Positions 23,101 to 29,095 of a stretch of DNA of 29,095 bases are shown piece after piece. The notes beneath the pieces are model-generated. The model ran no database searches. It had not been told where the DNA came from and saw only the letters and a list, made by a program, of their open reading frames with translations. This DNA is from Phoronis australis (Eukaryota > Phoronida > Phoronidae), in NCBI GenBank assembly GCA_002633005.1, contig NMRA01000005.1, forward strand, positions 1,067,680 through 1,096,774, given 5' to 3'. Position 1 is the first letter of the stretch. Each line of letters starts with the position of its first letter. The position numbers were made by a program, and so were the translations under genes.

Positions 23101-26100
23101 ATGTAAAACCCTTAAAAATACACCGAGCTCTTATACAAATTTACGCGTTGTTTTATTTCGCTATTATGGATTTAAAGGCGAAGGCAACCTTTTTTCATGT
23201 CACTTTTAGCAAAAATAAGGTTCGTTGATTATCCCAGACACATTTTTCACGTAATTACAGCTTTTCGTAATTTGATTAATTTCTCGTCCTCTACTCCGGA
23301 AGTGACGTTTTGGGAGGCATGAGTTTCGCGCCAATTTCTTTTCATTATAGCCTGACTGTGAGATCTGTCGAGTCAGTCATTGTTCTACCTCGGTTGTGAT
23401 AAGTTCGGTCGTCGTTTGCTTTTGTTTACAAGTCAGTCAACATGGCACGCTGTTGCTGCGTGCTGGGATGTACTCATTATCGTCTCACACGCGCTTTGGG
23501 TACCTTCCGTCGCTTTCCTAAGGACGACACACTTCGCCGCACTTGTCTAGCTCGTTCATGTGAAGAACGCAGCGCTACCCGTCCACGCAACGTACAAAGC
23601 AGGAGGGTTACCGAGTGGGTGTCAAGCATTTTCTGCCGTCAGATTATGACAGAGATATGTACGCTGAATTGATGAAGGTCCCTGCGAAACAACGCCTGAA
23701 GAAGGGTACCATACCGTCGCTGTTAATTTCCGGCAGTGCCCCGTCGCCAACCCCGAGAAGTGCGTTTTTGAAGCGAGAAGCCTCTTGAGCTGTGGCCACT
23801 ACATACAGTGACTGGAGGCTCTTCATCTACTGTCACCCGTGCCTCCGAACGTACCCCATTGCGTGCAATTCCGGGAACTAGCAGTGATTCGCCCTGTGTT
23901 GTTGTCTCTAGCCCAGAGCCTGTAAGCAGCCATGCAGCGATGTTGAGTAGTGGGAGTGAATACAGGCCCAGTTCGACACCCAGTGAAGAGGACAGTTCGT
24001 CATCCAGTGAACAGATCGGTGAGCCTAAGTTTGGTAAGTTTATTGTGGACTTGTATTGGAACTATTTAGAAGGTGCCAGGTGTGTGGCGAGGGAGTCACA
24101 CGGTGGGATGTAAGCAGTTTGGGTGCTCAGATCACCCTCCAGTGGGACTGTGTCGCGGGACACTCGGGCAAGTGGGACAATTCTTTCTCTGAACGTGAGA
24201 CGATGAGTACACCCCGGTACGCCATGTTGACTGACTCGTTAGCAAAAGCAAACGACGACCGAACTTATCACAACCGAGGTAGAACAATGACTGACTCGAC
24301 TGCTCTCAAAGTCAGACTATATGAAAAGAAATAGTCGCGAAATTCTTGCCTCCCAAAACGTCACTTCCGGAGTAGACGACGGGTAATTAATTAAATTACG
24401 AAAAGCAGTAAATAAGTGAAAAATATGTCTGGGATAATCAAAGTACCTTATTTTTGCTAAAAATGACATGAAAAAGGTTGCCTTCGCCTTTAATGGTATT
24501 TGGACACACCATAGCCTACAAAGTTCGGCAGGCCAATTTACCACGGTCCGTAGCTGGAGTTTGGGGTCTGCTCGGAGATAAATTCGAAGTATTCTTCCGT
24601 GGAATACAGACAGGAGAACCTAGATCTGTGTTGTTTAGACTTGTTATCCCAGCCAGTGGCTCGGAACCCAATCAGACCCGTCGCGACTGGACTGACTCGT
24701 TATCACGGCCAGTGGCTCGGAACCCGATCAGGCCCGTCGCGGCCGCCGGGACTGGCACGAACATAAACCAGCCTGAGTGGGAAACTAAACCTTCAGCCAC
24801 GAAAAGACTATAATAGTGAGCCAAAAAATAATGTGCACGTAATTATTTAAGTGAATTAGCCACGAAACTGAAAATCTACTTACTTGTCGGGGGCCGCGAA
24901 GAAGTCAGGTTCCCCTTCCACAGACCGTCAGGGCAAAGATTGTACAGTAACAATGATTTGAATAATGTATTTTTATTTCTAAATAAAGATTACCCTAACA
25001 TGTGACCATACTATATAAAATCAAGTAATTGTTTCACAACAGTTTCTGTCAGTAAACATTGAATTAGCATGCGCTCACACGGCCGCGGTGCCCGGTCAAT
25101 TACCTTTATTGCCGGCAACGCAGTGGTTTATTCATGGCTGGCTTCCCAACATTTGCACTCACGAATACTGCAAAGACTTTACAAATTGTATCTAATGATA
25201 CAGACTTTGTTTCAGTTTTATATAAGTATTGGTTAGGATGAGAATAATTCATTTTGAAACAGAAGGCAGAAAATAAACGTCTACATGGCAACTCGTCCGG
25301 CGCCAATCCCGATTTAGTCAATCGAGCTCATCAGACGAAGACTTCACGGGTCGGATCGTTAGATTTCAAAGGCTATGGGTTCGAACCGGAATACACTGAC
25401 TAAGAAATACTGCAGGGGCGCCGTAAACATGCACAGGCAACGGAGCGTATGGATAGTTCTTTGGTAAGCCGGAATTCGTCAGAGTAATCACTGTCGACGA
25501 AATGCCGGCCACAGACAGGGAGATGTTTCACGGCCTCATATTTGCTATTAACAGCGTACCTTTCATTCTGCAATACCGCGAGCCACTTCCCAAGCATTTC
25601 GAGCTCTCGAGGAAGTCGAAAAAAAAACGATATACCCGCTTTCTTCAAAGCTTCATAGTTCGGACAAGCGGGAACGATGCACTGCAATATAGCGGCATTC
25701 ACTCTGCAGACGAACCACTGACGTCGCTGCGTCGTTTCTCACCTTCCTCACGGGTTAACACGACACCTCTCGGCAAGGTGAGGTCGACCGTATAAGAAGC
25801 GATGTGAATATAGACCGATTAAGACGGTAAAAAAGACTAATTAAATCGGGTGGCATTCTCCTTTAAACGAAGTGCTTTGGGGTTCAAAAATATTAGCACT
25901 CTTATCCGCTCAGGTTGAGCTTGCAGACTTTCTGGTTAGGCCTCGTCAGCGTATTGCAGGGTTTGATGCCAAATGTATCCGTGATAATCTGGCAAGAGCG
26001 TAGGCTTACGCCAACTACTGTCAGTAATCTAGCTTGAAGATTGAGAACCACAGAGCTTTATTTTACCTCAATTTTTATGTGGTCTAATATTGAGCTCAGT

Positions 26101-26892
26101 GTCTTTAACCGCAAAATATTTTAAAGGTGCATTGCGGTTACTTTCCCGTATGCACTTCCTGATAAGAAATTAAAACAAAAACCACTGAATACTTAATTAG
26201 AACAGTTGATTAACTGATTAACTTATACCCCGTATATACTGAAAGTGGGCGCACTTGATTTGAGTTTGTTCCCGTTCCATTGCACTTACATTGAGAGTTG
26301 TCAGGAACTTGGGCCCCCGAATAAGTAAATCTAGAACAATTTGCAAATAACCTTCTGACGTGAAATTTTCTGCTATCATGTTGCACCCCAAGTTGTCAAG
26401 TTGTCTCGGAACACGTTTACAACCCCACATTGGCCTGGCGTGCACTCCGTTTACGCGAGAACCTCGCGAAAATACAACTTCGCGAGATAGAACGATGTAT
26501 TACAATCGCAGCACGCGAACACGTTAGCTTCGTTCGCGAAATCCTTCCGTCTACGAAAAGCAGCCATGGAATCACCTACGCACAACAATATACGTTCAGT
26601 AGCGTCATGTGTTGAAAATGAAACGCGGGGAAGCGCACATATACAAATTAACAGATTTCAAAATGGCCGGCAGAATCCATCGTCTTTTTAATCAGCATTT
26701 AAAATTCAAAATTAAAACCTTGTACAAAAAATACTATAGTCTAATAATTTTAAAACAAACCTTTGAAAATTGGGCACAATTTCCACACACCCATTCCACC
26801 AATGCTGAGGTACTGTCCTATAGAAGCCTCGAGGAAAAACATCGGAATTCCCGCCAAAAGTAGCGTGAGAAGATACGGAACAAGAAACGCAC
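10972..26892 (-). CDS. Sodium- and chloride-dependent GABA-type transporter, SLC6 family, GAT-1-like (partial, ten exons in window)
   Basis: Ten exons on the - strand (26761-26892, 20622-20940, 19937-20069, 18511-18645, 17754-17857, 16437-16561, 14070-14201, 13112-13214, 12710-12810, 10972-11139) give TM2 through TM12 in order, each with GT-AG borders and matching phases. The protein family co-transports a neurotransmitter with Na+ and Cl- across the plasma membrane, using the LeuT fold. Hallmarks seen are GQYLSIGG, the disulfide pair C-x8-C in extracellular loop 2, [55 protein letters not shown] and [26 protein letters not shown] followed by HNNVYRD and DVAASG is closer to GAT-1 (SLC6A1) than to glycine or monoamine carriers. 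Exon sizes 132, 133, 135, 104, 125, 103, 101 and 168 match those conserved in SLC6 genes. TM1, TM8 and the C-terminal tail are missing from the window as given; without the TM8 exon the phases on either side do not fit. The exact substrate (GABA, taurine or a related amino acid) is inferred. Confidence 0.92.
11681..12106. mobile_element. Element F: fold-back element with repeated subunits
   Basis: Two long arms (about 11682-11850 and 11915-12105) are inverted copies, opening AAGGTACCTAAACT and closing with TAGTTTAGGAACCTT. Each arm is a run of roughly 20-28-base subunits built on CACGGACGCATGAACACG-like motifs. Both arms carry the CGGACCGCCAAACACG / CGTGTTTGGCGGTCCG pair near the centre. A possible 5-base duplication ACTTC flanks it (11676-11680 and 12107-12111). 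It lies in the transporter's last recognised intron. Confidence 0.78.
12710..12810 (-). CDS. Transporter exon: TM11
   Basis: 101 bases, phase 1 to 0, acceptor TTTTGCAG and donor GTGTG/GTAAGT. It encodes [20 protein letters not shown] and [20 protein letters not shown]-x-x-MIG in the intracellular loop 5 region and KLCW-x-x-x-TP are family signatures. Confidence 0.95.
12811..13111 (-). other. Transporter intron between TM10 and TM11 exons
   Basis: A 301-base intron with GTGAGG at its start and TTTTGCAG at its end. I see no repeat in it. The open frame that reads from the TM10 exon through the donor is intron read-through. Confidence 0.8.
13112..13214 (-). CDS. Transporter exon: TM10
   Basis: 103 bases, phase 0 to 1, acceptor TTTCAG and donor TACG/GTGAGG. 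It encodes [20 protein letters not shown] and [15 protein letters not shown]. The [10 protein letters not shown] block is highly conserved in the GABA/glycine branch of the family. Confidence 0.95.
13215..14069 (-). other. Transporter intron between TM9 and TM10 exons
   Basis: An AT-rich intron of 855 bases. Open frames on the + strand (13580-13918, 13791-14210) show no domain, and the second runs antisense across the TM9 exon. No mobile element boundary is visible. Confidence 0.7.
14070..14201 (-). CDS. Transporter exon: TM9
   Basis: 132 bases in phase 0 at both ends, acceptor CATTTTAG and donor TGTCAG/GTAATG. It encodes [35 protein letters not shown] and LVGLSMICQ. In relatives the residues before F are LDSQ from the TM8 exon. 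Its phase-0 start is incompatible with the phase-1 end of the TM7 exon, which shows that an exon of length 3n+2 is missing between them. Confidence 0.95.
14413..14617. mobile_element. MITE-like inverted repeat
   Basis: About 21-base ends are inverted with few mismatches (CATACGCATGCGCGCACCCAG at the left, mirrored as CTGGGTGCGTGCATGCATACG at the right). A second nested pair is GGGGGGCTCGAA / TTCGAGCCCCCC. The interior is not coding; the open frames across it come from the C-rich run. It lies in the intron that should also hold the missing TM8 exon. Confidence 0.6.
14618..15105. other. Intronic DNA, no exon found
   Basis: I searched this interval by eye on the - strand for the expected PGLAF...LDSQ exon with an AG before and GT after it and found none. 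The sequence is AT-rich with no other feature. Confidence 0.5.
15388..15388. other. Ambiguous base N at the junction of two transposon segments
   Basis: The N separates a truncated right TIR from an element interior lacking its left part. This is consistent with a collapsed or trimmed join between two similar repeats rather than with a single uncertain base. Confidence 0.6.
15389..15612 (-). pseudogene. N-terminal part of the FEPEY-type transposon ORF (element B)
   Basis: The - strand frame contains [18 protein letters not shown] (Met at 15594; an in-frame Met also exists at 15612), then [32 protein letters not shown] and AQAAVERNE before it runs into the N. It is an acidic, Ser/Asp-rich N terminus with a FEPEY motif around residue 45. 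It is cut at the N and continues nowhere. The same ORF is found in A and, more distantly, in D, always with the THAP ORF facing it when both are present. Function unknown; similarity to P2X7-like proteins of invertebrates is a weak recollection. Confidence 0.6.
15936..16436. other. Intronic DNA next to the TM7 exon
   Basis: The sequence between element B and the TM7 exon is AT-rich. I see no TM8 exon and no repeat boundary. The open frame reading out of the TM7 exon through GTAAGT is intron read-through. Confidence 0.6.
16437..16561 (-). CDS. Transporter exon: TM7
   Basis: 125 bases, phase 2 to 1, acceptor CTTTCAG and donor CTCAG/GTAAGT. It encodes [18 protein letters not shown] and [20 protein letters not shown], then [20 protein letters not shown] includes the Asn and Ser of TM7 that take part in sodium and chloride binding in the family. 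The donor leaves one base, so the next exon must start with two; the next exon found does not. Confidence 0.95.
17408..17564. repeat. MITE-like imperfect inverted repeat
   Basis: Arms at about 17408-17444 and 17515-17564 pair imperfectly: CCTGGGTGGAGTTCATTAA at the left matches the complement of the CCAGGGTAGAGTTCAGTAA end at the right. Both arms also share an AGGACCT...CTAAAA block. It lies in the intron between TM6 and TM7 exons. No target duplication was made out. Confidence 0.5.
17754..17857 (-). CDS. Transporter exon: TM6 with substrate and ion site
   Basis: 104 bases, phase 0 to 2, acceptor TTCTAG and donor ACAG/GTAAAA. It encodes [18 protein letters not shown], then [16 protein letters not shown]. 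In GAT-1 the Gln of ATQ and the Ser of FFS in the unwound part of TM6 contribute to sodium/chloride and substrate coordination; both are present. HNNVY is GAT-1-like, where most relatives have NNNCY. Confidence 0.95.
18285..18430. mobile_element. hAT-like MITE with GGCGGATCCAG ends
   Basis: The left end reads CATAGGCGGATCCAG and the right end is CTGGATCCGCCCCTG, inverted with mismatches. The CAGGGGCGGATCC terminus is typical of hAT-derived MITEs seen in many invertebrates. An 8-base duplication is expected; only a partial CATAT match flanks the element. The C-run near 18398 is internal. It sits in the intron just after the TM5 exon. Confidence 0.6.
18511..18645 (-). CDS. Transporter exon: TM5 and loop 3
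   Basis: 135 bases, phase 0 at both ends, acceptor TTTTCAG and donor CACAA/GTACGT. It encodes [20 protein letters not shown] (TM5), then [20 protein letters not shown] and LLDSQ. It corresponds to the 135-base exon conserved across SLC6 genes. A hAT-like MITE sits 80 bases downstream in the intron. Confidence 0.95.
18646..19748. other. Transporter intron between TM4 and TM5 exons (part)
   Basis: AT-rich intronic sequence. A 193-codon open frame on the + strand (19283-19864) has no recognisable domain, runs antisense to the host gene and enters the MITE dimer at its end. I do not treat it as a gene. A GAGTTCGAATGC near 18988 resembles a pol III B box but has no convincing A box. Confidence 0.5.
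19749..19896. mobile_element. Tandem dimer of a short hairpin MITE
   Basis: Two similar units (19749-19817 and 19823-19896) each begin CATGGGCGGCGCA or CATAGGCGGCGCA. Each ends with the complement, TGCACTGCCCATA or TGCGCCGCCCATG, and shares ACTTA-x-TCAGTACTGC just before the right end. Five bases separate them. Each unit can fold into a hairpin, and the pair also folds end to end. Confidence 0.65.
19937..20069 (-). CDS. Transporter exon: end of loop 2 and TM4
   Basis: Acceptor GTTACAG/GCGC and donor AAAG/GTGAGC bound 133 bases, phase 2 to 0. The joined frame reads [19 protein letters not shown], then [19 protein letters not shown] (TM4) and VKWTGK. The ERN-x-x-Q step after EFW is GAT-1-like. 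A nearer AG (CTTCAG before ATCTC) would drop five conserved residues and break the phase, so the distal acceptor is chosen. Confidence 0.94.
20622..20940 (-). CDS. Transporter exon: TM3 and large extracellular loop 2
   Basis: The 319-base exon begins after TTTATTTCAG and ends GA/GTAAGT (phases 1 to 2). It encodes [16 protein letters not shown] and [11 protein letters not shown] (TM3; the YY pair is conserved, and the matching Tyr in GAT-1 contacts substrate). Next comes loop 2, with the [10 protein letters not shown] disulfide pair and seven N-x-S/T sequons ([21 protein letters not shown]), ending at SPVREFWE. The run TNSTNSTN looks like codon-repeat expansion. The surface loop is normally N-glycosylated, here probably heavily. 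Confidence 0.95.
20941..22864. other. First part of the large intron upstream of the TM3 exon
   Basis: No exon is found here. A hairpin lies at 22516-22595. A 30-base direct repeat (TTAAARYTACTTTTCGCC then TGTTTATCTG) occurs at 22021-22049 and 22817-22846. The remainder is AT-rich and featureless. Confidence 0.5.
22516..22595. repeat. Hairpin MITE-like inverted repeat H2
   Basis: Arms begin TAGTCCCACTGGGTCC and end GGGACCCCTGACTA, with TTTTGAGAATCA facing TTGGTTCTCAA inside. It resembles H1 at 7351-7482 in the inner TTGAGAAcCA / TGGTTCTCAA core and nearby CCGGGAC-type sequence. Confidence 0.5.
23176..24489 (+). mobile_element. Element C: Kolobok-type transposon with extended TIRs, nested in D
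   Basis: It is flanked by TTAA at 23172-23175 and 24490-24493 and starts AGGCGAAGGCAACC like A. The inverted repeats are unusually long: left about 23176-23489, right about 24194-24489, with internal indels. The right arm carries an inverted copy of the THAP start region (ATG and following codons), whereas A's right arm stops about 130 bases earlier. The interior holds a broken THAP ORF. No transposase core or FEPEY ORF remains. Confidence 0.82.
23442..24113 (+). pseudogene. Broken THAP-domain protein of element C
   Basis: The ATG at 23442 starts [20 protein letters not shown], then [18 protein letters not shown]. This is the C-x4-C half of a THAP finger with the F-x-x-FP motif. The family's usual Trp after the LRR stretch is Cys here. 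A frameshift then puts the expected C-x2-HF into another frame, where it reads [11 protein letters not shown], so the third metal ligand Cys is Gly. Further frames continue [20 protein letters not shown] and a Ser-rich tail to 24113. The protein would be a DNA-binding transposase N terminus in an intact copy; this one cannot fold a normal zinc site. Confidence 0.72.
24637..24748. repeat. 56-base tandem duplication within element D
   Basis: Two adjacent units share CCAGTGGCTCGGAACCC (starting at 24653 and 24709) and the surrounding GACTCGTTATC and CAGGCCCGTCGCG segments, with a period of 56. It is locally GC-rich relative to the neighbourhood. No coding role is evident. Confidence 0.65.
25262..25413 (+). 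pseudogene. Broken FEPEY-type ORF in element D
   Basis: One + strand frame reads [12 protein letters not shown] and another reads [10 protein letters not shown] before a stop at about 25403. Together they mirror the order of motifs in element B (acidic Ser/Asp run, then GYMFEPEY), with a frameshift between. It faces the THAP ORF of D, as in A. The match in a second, diverged element supports it being a real gene of the family. Confidence 0.5.
25400..25702 (-). pseudogene. THAP zinc-finger protein fragment of element D
   Basis: A 100-codon frame encodes a good C2CH THAP finger: Cys8, Cys13, Trp40, Cys64 and His67, with FFFRLP at residues 26-31 and VCGRHF at 63-68. The spacing C-x4-C-x50-C-x2-H fits the domain. 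THAP domains bind specific DNA and open many Kolobok transposases. After about residue 85 the sequence becomes unlike a transposase and stops at 100, so the catalytic part is deleted. The ATG at 25702 lies about 160 bases inside the element's right end. It has Cys, Trp and His all intact, unlike the copies in A and C. Confidence 0.8.
25867..26760 (-). other. Intronic DNA downstream of the TM2 exon
   Basis: It continues the large intron between TM2 and TM3 exons. A CGCGA-rich patch at 26450-26550 gives short open frames on both strands. No repeat border or exon is seen. Confidence 0.5.
26761..26892 (-). CDS. Transporter exon: TM2
   Basis: The acceptor CTTCCAG precedes GTGCGTTT and the donor is AAAG/GTTTGT. 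The 132-base exon starts in phase 1 and ends in phase 1. It encodes [20 protein letters not shown], then [12 protein letters not shown] and [20 protein letters not shown] is a family signature near the end of TM2. The upstream exon with TM1 (the usual GLGNVWRFPYLCYKNGG block) is not found before the window ends at 29095. Confidence 0.95.
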
Positions 26893-26961
26893 CTGGAAGG
26901 AAGAACGCAGTAAACAAGCAAAGTCACGTGGCGCTTCAAAGAAATAAAAAAACTGTGCACC

Positions 26962-26969
26962 TAGGCCTA
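26962..26969. repeat. TAGGCCTA palindrome
   Basis: One of three exact copies in the window; the others are at 9205-9212 and 9466-9473. Several 7-base partial copies also occur. It is listed as a compositional mark, not a functional site. Confidence 0.5.
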
Positions 26970-27810
26970 CTAACTTCTAAACATCAAATGGCTTCTCGGA
27001 TTTAAATGAAGTTTTCAGATATTTGAATTCATGCACTGTTTTCAAAACCATAGTATAGATTATTTTTAACTGTTTTACTTTTGCATAAGAAAATGGGCTG
27101 TCGAAAATTAAGATTTTTGATAGATTAATTTTAAGTTGCATAAATCAAGAACGAAAATATAATTTAGAAAACTAAAAAAGCGTTTTTGAGAATTCATGAT
27201 GCCTGACATGATCACAGGCCCAAACAATAGCATATTAAATTTTACAAACAATATATATTTGTACTGAGTTTTATGACTAAATGCACACACTCGCTGATGA
27301 GATTACTCAGAGCCTTCTAAACCGGATAGCAGCAACCGATGCGTGTGCATGCCATAACGTAGATTTTGGGTTACGAGTCCTAAAGAATCCAGAAGATGCC
27401 ACACAGTCGATCGTTTGTTCAGAAAGCCAACATTTGGTTTTGAATAGACGCCACCTGTTTACTTGCATCTGTGTTAATATGGATTTCTGGCGGCTTGACA
27501 TCCTTACTAAAATGACCTCTACAGATCAGGTCGTTTATCTACGTTTACTGGAGGTGCTACTTTGCATGACCGCTATCCCACAATCCTTTGCGTATATGAC
27601 GTGTCAAGCTATCCGTAGGGTCAATAACGCTTACAGCTATATTTGCTTGAAGTTTTACAAAGAAAATGATTAAATTTGACTGGTCAGACCTTCTACATAA
27701 CGCAAACAGATGTAGGGTTGAAACTGGGGGAATAGTTTGATATTCTTATTCGCAATAGAAAGTGAAATGGTATTTTAATACAGTGTACTTGGTGGCGGAA
27801 TTAAGATATA

Positions 27811-27825
27811 CAGGGTGTCCCAAAA
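27811..27825 (+). mobile_element. Solitary transposon terminus-like sequence CAGGGTGTCCCAAAA
   Basis: CAGGGTGTCCCAAAA is a common end of mariner-like and related DNA transposons in invertebrates. The complementary right end is not in the window, so this may be a truncated copy extending to the right, or chance. Confidence 0.3.
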
Positions 27826-28186
27826 TTATGGGTCTCATTTTGAATAAGAATAATTAAAAAAGAGACGATGTATTTAAACTCTTTTTGTTTGAAGTATACC
27901 CAATGTGTCTGAGTTCCTACTCACATAGTGTTTGGAAATTTTATTCTTCAGATAAACCACGGCAGCCATTACATAAGCAAAAGAAGAAGTCAAGCGGTTC
28001 GTCACGTGTTGTTTTTCTGCTTCCAGTTGATATGTACTCTCTGACACAGCGCCACCTATACTGAAAAGTGGCCGTGTAGAAACATAATGAACGACACACG
28101 GAATTCCGTGTGTTTGGGCATCAATGCCTTGGTCGGAAGTATACCGATCCCATCGCCACCACTTGCATACGCCTTTATGCACTCAG

Positions 28187-28320
28187 TGGCGTATCTAGGA
28201 TATCACAAGGGGGGCGGGGGCCAACATTTTGGCTGTAAACATTTGCTCAAAGCACGATTGTAGATGCGCATAGCACCGAATAGGGGGAGGCAAATCCCCC
28301 TCCCGCCCAGGAAATTTTTC
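28187..28320. mobile_element. Possible hAT-like MITE fragment
   Basis: CAGTGGCGTATCTAGG followed by a G-rich run resembles hAT-type MITE termini. A second C-rich and G-rich inverted pair (GGGGGAGGCAAATCCCCC) lies at about 28284-28302. No matching far end was found. Confidence 0.35.
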
Positions 28321-28420
28321 TGTTTTTTCCTCTAAAAATCAAGCATTTTCCTTGATTCCCGGAGTATTATCCAAGAAAAAAGGCAAAAAGGTGTCAGCCA
28401 GGAAATACTGTAAGTATATA

Positions 28421-28490
28421 GGTATACCACAGATTCGAACTCACGACCACGCGGACACAGCGCGGGTGCTTTACCACTGCACCACCACGA
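28421..28490 (-). repeat. tRNA-derived SINE head or tRNA pseudogene (His-like)
   Basis: Read on the - strand, an A-box-like TGGTGCAGTGG (28484-28474) and a B-box-like AGTTCGAATCT (28441-28431) are spaced as in tRNAs. The anticodon arm reads CGCG-CTGTGTC-CGCG, giving a GTG (His) anticodon. The T stem pairs poorly and the acceptor stem is not convincing, so it is not a working tRNA. The downstream region on the same strand lacks an obvious poly(A) tail, so SINE versus tRNA pseudogene is open. Confidence 0.6.
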
Positions 28491-29095
28491 TTTAACTGCT
28501 AATTTGATAGTAAGAGACCTACTTGTTTACGGTCCACAGCGTTTGCGCGCGAAACCTCCTTCTTTTTGTAATGCTTATTACATGTTATATATTTTGTGCA
28601 ATAAGTTTGTAACAAATTTGTTGTATTTAAGATAGTCTTCAATTGCCCAAAAGACCAAATCCGTTTTTTTGTGTTGGCAATAATGACGCGATTGCTTTGG
28701 AAATCGTCTTAAGTTAACCTTTGACAAATAGAGAATTATGAGTTTCTGAGTGATTCAATAAGGCTTCGATTAATATTGACATCTTACCAGCAGCTTCTTT
28801 TATTTCATCATCATAAAGATTTCATTTTCTTTAAAAGATGAAGTAATTTTCTTCATTGCACAGTGGAGCAGACGACGGAAACGGAGTCGTAGTGCCCAGC
28901 GCCACTGCCGGTCGGAGATATCGCAGGAGAGCCATAGCTCCGTTACGATTGCGCCGTGTTCCGAATTTGACATTTGAAATTGGATTTGAGCCCCTCCCCC
29001 CCCTCCCCCAAACACTAAAACTGCACACATTTAAATCTTGTTTCAGCCGTATAATTTTAATTACCGGGGTTAATTAATAAACTCAACATTTCCCT
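28491..29095. other. Noncoding right end of the window
   Basis: AT-rich sequence plus a GC-rich patch at 28860-29010 with CAGTGG/CCACTG and a long C-run, possibly another MITE cut by the window edge. Overlapping short open frames on both strands come from this patch. The first coding exon of the transporter is not visible. Confidence 0.45.

Larger units (their letters stand above)
22865..25862 (-). mobile_element. Element D: second Kolobok-type transposon, interrupted by element C
   Basis: The ends AGGAGCATGCCACCC (left) and GGGTGGCATTCTCCT (right) are inverted and flanked by TTAA at 22861-22864 and 25863-25866. Only about 15 terminal bases match, unlike the long TIRs of A-C, so this is another family of the same type. 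Near the right end a THAP ORF runs on the - strand. A broken FEPEY ORF faces it on the + strand at 25262-25413. The left interior carries no ORF of note. Element C is inserted at a TTAA within it (23172-23175), so D is older than C. It lies in the large intron between TM2 and TM3. Confidence 0.72.
26893..28420. other. Intronic DNA upstream of the TM2 exon
   Basis: The TM1 exon was searched for on the - strand and not seen. A 130-codon open frame on the + strand (27281-27673) has an ATG but no domain I recognise. A 102-codon frame on the - strand (27874-28182) lies just inside the CAGGGTGTCCC terminus and could be a fragment of a transposon protein, but no motif supports it. Confidence 0.45.

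Noticed and set aside
27281-27673. 130-codon open frame on the + strand with ATG
   Set aside because: No motif or neighbour supports it, and it is antisense to the transporter's long intron.
1-29095. Bacterial-type defence islands, CRISPR arrays, operons or integrated viral genes
   Set aside because: No spaced direct-repeat array, no tightly packed ORFs and no reverse transcriptase, integrase or capsid-like frame was seen.

Overview
The window looks like a gene-poor stretch of nuclear DNA from an invertebrate animal, probably a marine deuterostome or lophotrochozoan. The reasons are a spliced neurotransmitter-transporter gene with GT-AG introns, a TRIM gene of the kind expanded in such genomes, many cut-and-paste transposons and MITEs, AT-rich introns, and repeated TAGGCCTA palindromes. 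I cannot fix the species from sequence alone. There are no bacterial-style operons, rRNA genes or CRISPR arrays.

Layout. Positions 1-1392 are noncoding: a hairpin and an A/AAT-rich tail suggesting a 3' UTR or retroposon end, then the likely 5' region of the first gene. A TRIM-NHL type gene runs on the + strand (CDS 1402-3393; 3' UTR with AATAAA at 4042). From about 4.1 to 10.9 kb there is no convincing host gene. This stretch holds a TTAA-flanked THAP transposon (5261-6724), a hairpin at 7351-7482 and a large inverted-repeat element at 8673-9721 that contains an N.

From 10972 to 26892 the - strand carries ten exons of a sodium/chloride-dependent GABA-type transporter (SLC6 family, closest by eye to GAT-1/SLC6A1). 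The exons give TM2 to TM12 in order with compatible phases. The first coding exon (N terminus and TM1) lies beyond the right edge, the C-terminal tail exon was not found, and the exon expected to encode TM8 is missing between 14201 and 16437. That interval holds a TTAA element that looks chimeric and is interrupted by a single N at 15388, so the exon may have been lost in an assembly join.

The introns are full of mobile DNA. Three copies of one long-TIR family (A 5261-6724, B 15110-15931, C 23176-24489) and a second family (D 22865-25862, interrupted by C) all sit between TTAA sites and carry broken THAP zinc-finger ORFs, as expected of Kolobok-type transposons. A second ORF, transcribed toward the THAP gene, recurs in A, B and D with an acidic Ser/Asp-rich start and a FEPEY motif. 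Smaller items are hAT-like and hairpin MITEs, a fold-back element with repeated subunits (11681-12106), a tandem MITE dimer (19749-19896) and a tRNA-derived SINE-like head (28421-28490). The two host genes are unrelated in function and simply neighbours; the rest is mostly transposon accretion in introns and intergenic DNA.
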